A stretch of DNA of 64,000 bases from Ianthella basta (taxonomy: Eukaryota > Porifera > Demospongiae > Verongiida > Ianthellidae): positions 3,632,672-3,696,671 of the forward strand of contig OZ025885.1 of NCBI GenBank assembly GCA_964019415.1, written 5' to 3'. Every line of letters starts with the position of its first letter. The stretch's first letter is position 1. A program made the position numbers and the translations under genes. Below the pieces are notes generated by a model. The model worked only from the letters and a program-made list of their open reading frames with translations. It was not told the origin of the DNA and made no database searches. Shown here in pieces: positions 56,601 to 64,000 of this stretch.

Positions 56601-59600
56601 TAGGCACAACAGTTTGCTTGGATTAAAGAGCACTACCCTAAACTGTATAGCAGAATCAAGGTCAAAGTGCAAGCAGGACAGTTTCTGCCACTGGGAGGAG
56701 CCTGGGTGGAAATGGTTAGGATAGAGAGAATGCTTTGTTTTTGCTGTACATTTGGTGTAACTGAAGTAGTCCCGATAATGTACCAAGTGTTGTACATGAC
56801 ACTGTGCTTGTACTTGTAACTTTCACACTTGTAAATTTATGTCACAGGATGGTAACTTGCCATCTGGGGAGTCCTTTGTGCGACAGTTCCTGTATGGCCA
56901 GAGGTTCTTTAAGGAAGAGTTTGGTGCCACTAGCCATATATTTTGGCTACCCGACACATTTGGCTATTCCGCCCAGCTGCCCCAAATTGCTGCTAAGTCA
57001 GGAATGAAGTATTTCCTCTCGCAGAAACTCAGTTGGTCACTAACGAACACCTTTCCAGTACGTATATTGGCATGGGTTTGTTAGGCTGAAACACACTGTA
57101 TGTGTTAACAGCACTTCTACTTGTATCCACAGCACAATTCTTTCTATTGGGAAGGCTTGGATGGCACCAGGTGAAGTATCATTGTCTAAGTGTAGCAATA
57201 CATACACTGTTAGCTAGATCAGGAATGTAAATACACGTATGTACTGTGTGTTATCTGTGATGTGAACAGTGGATACACTTTCACTTCATTCAGGAAATGT
57301 CAGAATGTTGTATTTCTATTGGCTTTCATCTTGCTTGTACATACATACCCTTACCTATCCATTTTGTGTACCTTACAGGGTTCTTGCACATTTCCCTCCT
57401 GCTGACACTTACACCTCAGATGGCAGTGTCCAGGATGTAAGTGTAACTATGTATTGTAACTACAGTAGTAGTGCAGTTTGTTTTAGTCAAGCTGAGTAAT
57501 ATGTAAGCAGATTTGAGAAAAGAGACCAATTCATGCAAATTAGCAATTTCGAGTTAGTGATACAGGGTGGAAGCACAGTAGATGAGCTCTTCATTGCACT
57601 TTGTTGCCCTTCAATAGCTGCTCCCGTTCCCAAGATACGCTTGCTCAAAGTACGAAAATACGCTCTGGGTGCAATTATGAGAAAACGCCCTGTAACCCTT
57701 CCATTATTATATCTGTAAACATGGCGATGGCATAACTAATCTTCCTGGTTTGAAGCACTGTTCCTCTGCTTTTGAGCACCCTCAGAACTACTATGGATCC
57801 CACGGAAAGTTGCAGCGCTACCAGACTCTAATCTCGCTCAGACTCGCTCCCACGATGATGATCATCTACCTAGTTGAGATAGGCTAAGCCAGCTGGGTTT
57901 CTACTAAAGGGTTGCATACTTCTCAAGTAACAGTAGTATTGTCGTTGAAAGCAGACATACAAGGGCAGACTATATACCGTTATACTGTGATATTTTGGCA
58001 TACTGTATACAAGTATGAAAATTTAAATTCTGCCCAGCTTTGGTTTTCATACGTAAATATACAGGTGGGTACATGAAATAGTAAGTAACAATACACCACA
58101 TCTCCTCCCCTTTAAGATATGAGGTCAGCACGCACACATCACACAACCCAACAGACAGTCAACACAACAGTCATGGTTTATATGTTATGGTCAGGGGCTG
58201 TGCGAACTCTGGATGAAAAACGAGAGCTTGGCACAGCACCAGTGCAGGGTTAGTCTCTGAAACTGGTGTGGGCGATACCACAGGAAGCTGGGAGTTATCC
58301 ACTGTGTTGTTTGTGGACTCTTTCACAGCATCAGTGGAAGTTGTTGTCTCCTGTGCAACAGTTACAAAATAGACAAGGGACTCACCTTCCTCCTGTGCGA
58401 AGTAGGTGTACGTAGCTGCTGATCTGGTCCTGATGTAATTAATGTGCCGCTTCCACTGGATACCACGTGGCAACTCAATCAGGTAAGTGACAGGGCCAAG
58501 ACGCTTGAGCACAGTACCTTGGTACACTTGGTACTTCAAATTTAACCCTTTTGGATGTACCTGTACACCCTACTCAGAAGCGGGTCAGTGCAGGTAGCTC
58601 TCTTCAGCAGGGCCACTGACACCAGAAATGCCTGCAACTGTGACACAGTGAACGCACTCTCCACTATAGGTTGTTCTGGTTCAGCCAAATGAGGCAAGGG
58701 CAAGGGCAACTATGACAACCCATCTGCATTCACATGGACATGAGTGGCACAAAACTGGATGTTACTGTGAATATTCTAAAACTGATTTGAAAATCAAATT
58801 TTGCAAATTTTCCTTAATCTTGGCTAGAAGTACTCTAGAATTTCAAATTCTTGGGTGCCTCTAAAATTTATGTAGACTTCAAATTTTGGCCATGGTTACC
58901 AGGTTACTGCATAGTACACCTTGTGAAATGGTACTTAACGAAGATTAGCAATATTATAGTTGTAGGCCAACAGTAAGAGTGCCCAGCGCTGCAGAAGGGC
59001 ATCTGCAAGGGATGGGACACTATCATCAGTCCCAGTATGGTGGTTGGAGGATGGTGATCAGTGGCTAGTGCAAAACTACAGCCATAGATGTACTCACAAA
59101 ACTTGCAAATTCCATAGATCAATAACAGAACCTCCTTCTCCAGCTGTGCATAGTTCCTCTCACTGGGCTTCAATGTCCTGGAAGCATAAGCAATGGGTTT
59201 AGGAAGGATATGTGAGAGGACTGCTCTGATTTCATAACTGGATGCATCTCCTAACAGATGGATGGGCAGCTTTGGATCGTAATGCACCAGCACGGGAGTG
59301 GTGCTGAGCTACTGTTTTGCTGCCTGAAATGTGTCTTCACACTCTTGCTCCCACTTGGGCAGCCAGAGCATTGAGTGGATGCACAAATGTAGACAGATTG
59401 GGGATGAAGTTCCCATAGTAGATGATCTTCACCAAGAAGGATTTAAGCTTACTCACATTGTGAGGTGCAGGAGTCTCCCGGATGGTGTTAACGTTGGCAG
59501 GTGCTATATGAATGCCTTGGGCATATATGTGGTGTCCAAGATAGTCAGCTGAGGACTGCTAAATGTACGTAGCACTTCTTCTTCATCCCAAAGCCATGAT

Positions 59601-62600
59601 CCTTGATTTTACTATATACTATTTTCTAAATACAACAATCAGTCTGAGTCTGGGTGTAGGGCCTAGACGCCATCTTGAATGTGCATGCGTTCACACACAT
59701 ATCTCATCATCATCATCATCATCATCATCATTCATAACGGCAATGTCTCCTCTGCAGGAGGTAGCCTAATGTACAATGGGTAACATAGTATATGTCTGGA
59801 ATAGTAATGTTCTATAGTCAAAGTTCTAATGGATTACTTGAAATTATCAGTCCATCACTTCCTTGGTCTTCCTCTCGGTCTCTTTCCCGTCATTTCTTCT
59901 TCATATACTTGCTTCACCAATCGATCCCCATCCATCACCTCCACTTTCACCTTTCACCTTCTTTGCTTCTCCTTCACAATGTCCAACACTGCTTCCTGTC
60001 CAAGAGATCTCTTCACCGCTTCATTTCTCACCCTGTCCATCCTTGTCACACCCTCCACTCTTCTTAGGAACATCATTTCACATGCCTGTATCTTACCCTC
60101 GTGTCTCTTCTGCATAGTCCATGTCTCACAGCCATAGGTGAGTGTGGGCACCACCATAGCATTGAACACCCTCAGCTTAGTTTTCTTCATTAGCTCTCTT
60201 CTCTCCAGCACCTCCTTTCTCATTGCTCCTACCACTTTTGCTGCTGCCCCAACCCTCTGTTCAATTTCTTCATCACACATCCCATCTGCACTGATCATTG
60301 CTCCTAGGTACTTCAGCTTCTTAACATCTTCGATATCTTCACCCTCGATGCTCAATTTACATTCCTCTTCTGTCCTGCTTACCATCATCACTTTCATTTT
60401 TCCCCAATGCATCTTCATTCCCCATTTCTCCATCACTTTCTTCATCTCATTCAAGTTTCTCTGCATGTTGTCCTTCTTCTCAGTCACCATCACCACATCA
60501 TCTGCAAATATTAGCATCTGTACGTTGGTAGTTGTTAGCTGCACCCCACCCTGTAGGTTCTCTTTCACTTCTCTTATTATTCTATCCATGAACACATTAA
60601 ATAACCATGGTGACATCACACACCCCTGCCTCACTCCCTGGGTAATGGGGAACCATCCTGACATTTTCCCACTAGCACGGACACATGCTTGGCTCCCTAG
60701 ATACATGGACCTGATTGCTGTCATTAGACCTCCCTGAATTCCATAGTGATCCAGCACCTGCCATAACCTGACTCTACAGACCTTATCGTATGCTTTCTCC
60801 AGATCTATGCACGCTATCACCATCTGTTTGTTCTTCTCAAGCACTTTCTCGCTTAGTTGCCTGATTGTAAAGATTTGATCTACACAACTTCTTCCTCGCC
60901 TAAAGGCCCCTTGCACTTCCAATACCTTACTTTCTGTTTTGCTTCTCACTCGGCTGTCCAGGATTCGTACATACACTTTGCTGGGTATACTGAGCAGGCT
61001 TATCCCTCTGTAGTTGCTACACACCATCTTACTACCCTACACACACATATATATATGTATATAATTACATACAGCCTAACCTCAAATAGACCTTGTTTAT
61101 TGGCCTCACTACGCTTGCCACTCAGCAATAATAAGTAAGCATGCATGCATGAAATAATAACGGGCATCTAAATGATGTTCTAAATCTCTGAGTATCATTC
61201 CAATTGCTTTGCGCATGATTCTCGCAGACGTACGTGGTGGGCAGAGTGCGCGTGACGATAAATCCCATACACTTACGCTGCGCGCAGAGTGCACGTAAAG
61301 TCTATATGACGTCATCACAGCCATTTTGCATCTGCTGTAATACACCCTTGTTGCTGCAAACTATTCCTTCATTTCTTGTCAAATGGCCTCCCTACGAAGT
61401 AGTATTAAGGACAGACGGCGAAGGAGTATAACGAGAAGGTTTGCAAGTGCCAGAGAGTTCTTCTATTGGGTGCCCGCATCGTCGTCAGTTGCCAATGACG
61501 TGGACATTGTCAAGAGAAGATGGGGAGATGATTTTGATTGGATTAGAGAACAGTTTTGGATCTATATTACTTAAATGCTGCCCAATCGGTGTCTGCAAAG
61601 ATTTAGACTATGCACTCAGCACTCGGGTGCTTTGCGCCCTCAAGCTTCGTGCTCTAAATCCCGCAGACGCGGCGTTTAACTATTACATACACCACAGAGG
61701 ACGTGTATTGTGTAGAATTACAGATACCTTCTGCATAATGTCCCTGACTTCAGGTGCTGAGATCAGTTCGGCAATTCAAGGACAAGGGACGAAGTAGATC
61801 TTCTATTTTGCTGTTTGGCCATGGTGATGGAGGAGGTGGGCCAACGTAAGTGTGATAGAATGAAGGCCACTGATATACCTGTATTTTGCTGTTACCTTAA
61901 TTGCCGAAAATATTGTTGTGCAAATATTTCGTGGTTGCCTCCATCCACGAAAATGATATGCATGAAACTTTATGTACAAAGAATATGTTAGCAACACGTA
62001 TTGATAGAATGATGTACAGTAATGATGATCTACATCTGCACTTGTGTTGGCAGAAGCTGTGAGAGATGGCTCCTCTGAGAGGGTCTTCCAGATACACACA
62101 TCTCACTAGCTCTGCTACCTTCACGGCCATTGTAGTAGTGAACTTGGAGGTCTGTAATGTGAAACAGAAGCATGGACCTTACAAGCACTGCAGTGCTAGC
62201 CCTAAGCTTTGAATAGGTAAATATTCTGCTTGCATCATGGCATTGCTGCAGCAGCGTGCTTCTTTCAGGGAGCTGAATCATGGATCAGCGACACTACAGA
62301 GCATTTGATCAGGATGACCTATAGATGATCTTCACTTGGTAAAGTACGGCACACTGTATTCTGCTATGTTTAATTATCTACACAGTTATATTTTTGTGTG
62401 GTTTAAATTTTGTGGGTATCCCAGACCACGAAAGTTTTTCCATACTTAATTTTCAACGATTTCTGTTTTTACAGCTTCTGTTATGTATTTATACCTTGTG
62501 TACAGTGAAGATATGATAGAATCCCTCACTAGAATGAAGGACTTTGATAGTCTGCCAAAAGTTGTTCAGTCCAAGACACCCCTGGATTTCTTCAGCGAGC

Positions 62601-63344
62601 TAGAAGCCAAGGATGCTCACAATCTTTGTACCTGGACAGGAGAACTTTATTTGGAGCTCCACAGAGGAACGTATACCTCACAGGCAAAGGTTGGCTTGAG
62701 CTAGCAGATATGCCATGTTTCAATGGGCAGATATTTCATGCTTTCAGTCACCAAATGCTTGTATAGGAATAGTATGATAATGTGTGGTTTGAATATTCTT
62801 GACTTGGATATAATCAAGAGAGGATGTGTTCATTATACAAACTGCAGTGTTTGAATCTGCTACTATGCATTCTAGTTGAAGAAGATGAACAGACTGCTAG
62901 AGTTTCAGTTCCATGATGCTGAGTTCTTGCTGTGTGCAGTGGCACTCCTTTTTGGCAATACAACTGAGGTCACAGAAGCGTCTTCTCTCTTGAAGAAGCT
63001 ATGGCCAAAGATGCTTCTCAATCAGTTCCATGACGTGCTCCCTGGAAGCTCAATTGAACTGGTATGGCAATTTGCATGGCTTACTAATAGATTAGTGTTT
63101 TGTGAGTGTTATAGTAACTCCAAAACAGGTCTGTTATGTGCAAGTACATGTAATGGCCCCTGGACTACTAATGATGAAATTTTTATAGATTCTACTCAAT
63201 GCTTTCAGGTGGCCCCTTATGGTTGTAACCTTAGAGATTTAAATACTTTTTCTCTTTCAATTTGCCATTGTGTATTGGCACATGTTCTCATAATTTCTTT
63301 CTATGTGTAGGTTAACGTGGAGGTGATGAAAATCTACCAAGAAG
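44699..63344 (+). CDS. MAN2C1: Cytosolic alpha-mannosidase (GH38), 16 exons, 3' end off the right edge
   Basis: It trims free oligomannose glycans in the cytosol. Exons: 44699-44820, 47516-47647, 47709-47805, 48717-48743, 49438-49686, 49981-50078, 52362-52453, 56171-56277, 56604-56714, 56848-57057, 57133-57170, 57379-57436, 61754-61845, 62506-62689, 62876-63061, 63311-63344. All have GT/AG borders and every phase matches (1837 nt, 612 codons, about 60% of the usual 1040). Seen: '[20 protein letters not shown]' at the start; zinc-site '[15 protein letters not shown]' across exons 7-8; 'RKCARSW'; '[18 protein letters not shown]'; nucleophile motif '[16 protein letters not shown]'; '[13 protein letters not shown]'; '[18 protein letters not shown]'; '[14 protein letters not shown]'. 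There is no signal peptide, as expected for the cytosolic enzyme. Exon 4 is only 27 nt. Introns are packed with mobile elements, yet the reading frame is intact. Confidence 0.96.
45310..45705. mobile_element. Possible hAT-like MITE with G/C runs
   Basis: It starts CAGGGCTG and ends CAACCCTG, a short imperfect inverted repeat of hAT style. Inside are GGGGGGTCTGG...GCCCCCC (45371-45394), a 13-G run (45639-45651) and a 15-C run (45675-45689). No matching target duplication was seen, so the borders are tentative. It lies in MAN2C1 intron 1. Confidence 0.35.
45829..46414 (-). pseudogene. TTF-type zinc-finger (ZMYM/hAT-like) gene fragment, broken
   Basis: Minus strand within MAN2C1 intron 1. Exon 1 at 46414-46282 is a Ser-rich N-terminus ending at a GTTAGT donor. 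Exon 2 begins at 46207 in the right phase with '[16 protein letters not shown]' and '[13 protein letters not shown]', the start of a TTF-type zinc finger found in hAT-derived and ZMYM-like proteins. Continuation in another frame ('[18 protein letters not shown]') requires a frameshift near 46080 and passes a TAG where a Trp is usual. A last piece reads '[17 protein letters not shown]' before a stop at 45829. The hAT dimerisation and catalytic parts are absent. It is a truncated, decayed copy that keeps its intron, so not a retrocopy. Confidence 0.65.
46420..47510. other. MAN2C1 intron 1, right part; no clear feature
   Basis: Only a short inverted pair near 46588-46612 (GCCACTGTTGTAGTGGC type) was noticed. 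Confidence 0.4.
47962..48500 (+). repeat. Inverted-repeat family, copy C
   Basis: An outer stem is formed by 47962-48010 (ending AGTAAGGATGTAGGGATGG) and its complement at 48108-48160 (CCTACATCCTTACTATTTTTG). The inner part contains GTAAAGGCTGTTACACAGTG as in copy B. The following 300 bp match copies A and B downstream (ACGCAAGCTAACTTTGGCTG). It lies in MAN2C1 intron 3, just before the 27-nt exon. Confidence 0.65.
48760..49430. other. MAN2C1 intron 4, no clear feature
   Basis: No motif or repeat was recognised on either strand. Confidence 0.4.
50525..51072. mobile_element. Nested foldback element
   Basis: GAAACAAACATGCATATGATGC at the left mirrors GCATCATATGCATGTTTG-like sequence at the right. 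A second arm pair, GCAGCTACAAAATGTAAGG and its complement near 50974-50996, continues the fold, giving arms of about 80 bp. It sits wholly within the larger MULE-like element. Confidence 0.65.
51084..51744 (+). mobile_element. RLE-type retrotransposon C-terminal fragment with open frame
   Basis: About 220 codons remain open to a stop at 51742. Order: '[20 protein letters not shown]'; a zinc knuckle ('[18 protein letters not shown]'); '[18 protein letters not shown]'; '[14 protein letters not shown]' followed by 'LVWDVTC', the candidate nuclease core; '[17 protein letters not shown]'; and '[15 protein letters not shown]' at the end. It is the same family as 23205-24136, which lacks the knuckle. 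It is either a 5'-truncated insertion into, or a segment captured by, the surrounding MULE-like element. RT is absent. Confidence 0.8.
52702..53089. mobile_element. Possible small inverted-repeat element
   Basis: AAAAAACGTGACGCTAA at the left and TTAACATCACGTTTTTG at the right form an imperfect 17-bp inverted repeat around 390 bp of AT-rich sequence, with extra GTTAAC/GTTACC symmetry near the ends. No target duplication was confirmed. Confidence 0.35.
53227..53617 (-). mobile_element. Non-autonomous Helitron-like element, copy 1
   Basis: On the minus strand it begins TCTATACATAATTCAGTTTG just after an A and ends GCGCCCTGCTAG just before a T, with a degenerate hairpin before the terminus. It aligns over its length with copy 2 at 53989-54402. 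TC start, CTAG end, A/T insertion site and no target duplication are Helitron hallmarks. No Rep/helicase is present. Confidence 0.75.
53989..54402 (+). mobile_element. Non-autonomous Helitron-like element, copy 2
   Basis: It begins TCTATATATATAATTCAG after an A and ends CTAG before a T. A perfect 7-bp stem with AAA loop (GCCCGCC at 54376-54382, GGCGGGC at 54386-54392) lies 6 nt before CTAG, the classic Helitron 3' hairpin. A (GTTT)n run follows the 5' end. It is 414 bp with no coding capacity. Inverted relative to copy 1, about 370 bp away. Confidence 0.85.
54417..55019 (-). mobile_element. Second Helitron-like family, 603 bp
   Basis: On the minus strand it begins TCTAATATATAAAGCCGAAA followed by TTGTCTGTCTGTCTG, a 5' end style common in animal Helitrons, preceded by A. 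It ends CTAG at 54417-54420 followed by T. No clear hairpin was found before the end. The GC-rich interior has no recognised ORF. Its 3' end faces that of copy 2 of the other family, 14 bp away across a TA repeat. Confidence 0.6.
55025..56160. other. MAN2C1 intron 7, right part
   Basis: A repeat at about 55330-55520 recurs at 58780-58940 (shared TTTGTGTAGATTTC / TTTATGTAGACTTC and CAGTTACCAGG / GGTTACCAGG blocks). Nothing else was recognised. Confidence 0.45.
57560..57875 (+). repeat. Dispersed repeat, copy 2
   Basis: Matches the reverse complement of 11965-12160 (57560-57770). A further block, CCCACGGAAAGTTGCAG plus CCAGACTCTA, is shared with 22735-22835. It lies in MAN2C1 intron 12. Non-coding. 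Confidence 0.6.
58000..59560 (-). mobile_element. Gypsy-type LTR retrotransposon fragment
   Basis: Minus strand, in element order: a broken end of RT (about 59552-59300); RNase H at 59293-58940 ('[20 protein letters not shown]', '[20 protein letters not shown]', 'FALATDHHP'); then a repeat (58780-58940) and a deletion in place of most of the integrase; then an integrase C-terminal segment at 58539-58171 ('[20 protein letters not shown]', '[11 protein letters not shown]'). A polypurine tract (AAAGGGGAGGAGA) at about 58103-58115 is followed by TGTGG, the likely start of the 3' LTR. RT and integrase cores are gone, so it is inactive. Confidence 0.8.
59703..61039 (-). mobile_element. Young 5'-truncated LINE (RTE-like) with 11-bp target duplication
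   Basis: A 357-codon open RT frame (61027-59954) has '[20 protein letters not shown]', '[18 protein letters not shown]', '[18 protein letters not shown]', '[14 protein letters not shown]' (FADD catalytic box) and '[10 protein letters not shown]'. A 3' UTR and an ATG-type microsatellite tail follow (59703-59734). CACACACATAT flanks both ends (59692-59702 and 61040-61050). The short microsatellite tail and the C-terminal 'YGCETW...DRVRNE' pattern suggest RTE or a related clade. The frame has no stops, so insertion was recent. It lies antisense in MAN2C1 intron 12. Confidence 0.85.
61307..61314. promoter_or_regulatory. CRE palindrome in MAN2C1 intron 12
   Basis: TGACGTCA lies 69 bp upstream of an ATG that opens a 63-codon frame and is followed by GCCATTTTG, a YY1-like motif. 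It could be a promoter of a nested or alternative transcript. Confidence 0.3.
61383..61574 (+). CDS. Unrecognised 63-codon ORF beside a CRE
   Basis: ATG to TAA with a basic N-terminus ('[15 protein letters not shown]') and an aromatic C-terminus ('[17 protein letters not shown]'). No family recognised. It lies 180 bp before MAN2C1 exon 13. It may be a nested small gene, an alternative first exon, or chance. Confidence 0.2.
   Translation: MASLRSSIKDRRRRSITRRFASAREFFYWVPASSSVANDVDIVKRRWGDDFDWIREQFWIYIT
61850..62500. other. MAN2C1 intron 13
   Basis: No recognised element or coding segment. Confidence 0.4.
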
Positions 63345-64000
63345 GTAAGTATCGTCAATACTGTATGCAGCACAGATAGCTCACTTTTTCCTCCAGACTC
63401 TCAGCATACTTTCACAGCTAGCCATGTGGTAGTACGTTACCAATAGGAGGAAATGTTTGCTTGAAAATAGATAGTGGCAAAGATTCCATGCAAGTGTATG
63501 CAATTCTTTGTAATCATGAATAAAGATTGGTATCAGTTGCTGAAGCAGTATCATCACAGTTTCCCACTTCTGTAGGTCTCTTATGTATATCTCTTGGCGC
63601 TCTGTTCCATGCCTGGCTGATGGTAATAGATTTATGCTGAACCTCAGATCTTACTTAGCGAGAATCAGGTTGTTCTTATCACATCATCTGACAGTGCATT
63701 CGTCTGTAAAGCTGACATTTCCTGGATAGTTTCTTATTTTCTAAGCGCATGTTCATTCAAGCCACTTTCTTCATTTTCTCATCTTGGATGGTGTGGCAGT
63801 ACCTTGCATTGGTGAAGGTCAAACCCAGTTCGTTCATGCTCTGGCATTTTCCCCTCACTGCATGTTACCTTCTTTCCACTGAATTTATCTACAAGCAACT
63901 TTTCAAGTCTTCAATAGTGCACTCATTGTTCTCTGCCATGCCTACATTAATAAGGCAATAATGGATTGGAGGAATGGTGCTTGATTGCATTTGTATGTCA
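63345..64000. other. MAN2C1 intron 16 to window edge
   Basis: No further MAN2C1 exon could be placed. The next should begin in phase 1. Confidence 0.4.

Overview
The window is AT-rich, intron-dense animal DNA. It carries three conserved eukaryotic protein-coding genes built from short exons with GT..AG introns, set in a very high load of eukaryotic transposable elements (Penelope-like, non-LTR, gypsy, Helitron, hAT-, MULE-, Harbinger- and Tc1-type). There are no operons or ribosome binding sites. The mix fits a marine invertebrate. A sponge is my best guess from overall character, but nothing here proves it.

Layout. (1) Positions 1-30054, minus strand: the 5' part of REV3L, the catalytic subunit of DNA polymerase zeta. 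Ten exons could be placed with every splice phase matching (about 1098 codons). The polymerase domain lies off the left edge. Its introns hold a non-LTR piece, a Penelope-like element, a gypsy fragment invaded by a Harbinger-like element, more non-LTR remnants, a possible solo LTR, several foldback/MITE elements, a Tc1-type transposase remnant and a 933-bp hAT-like element. (2) Positions 31044-40234, minus strand: a Rab20-like small GTPase with unusual G3 and G4 boxes. One intron contains an intact endonuclease-bearing retrotransposon ORF (1033 codons, 24-nt poly(A) tail). Another contains a possible small nested gene and a multi-copy inverted-repeat family. (3) Positions 40309-43690: a decayed non-LTR element (minus) next to the C-terminal piece of an R2-like element (plus). 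(4) Position 44699 to beyond the right edge, plus strand: MAN2C1, cytosolic alpha-mannosidase (GH38). Sixteen exons cover 612 codons, including both active-site motifs, and all phases agree. Its introns hold a broken TTF-type zinc-finger gene, a 2.03-kb element with about 320-bp inverted termini and a perfect 9-bp target duplication, three Helitron-like elements, a gypsy fragment and a young 5'-truncated RTE-like LINE.

The three host genes act in different pathways (translesion synthesis, membrane traffic, free-oligosaccharide degradation) and show no functional linkage. The main biological interest is the nested mobile elements: who inserted into whom, which copies look young, and which families recur within 64 kb.
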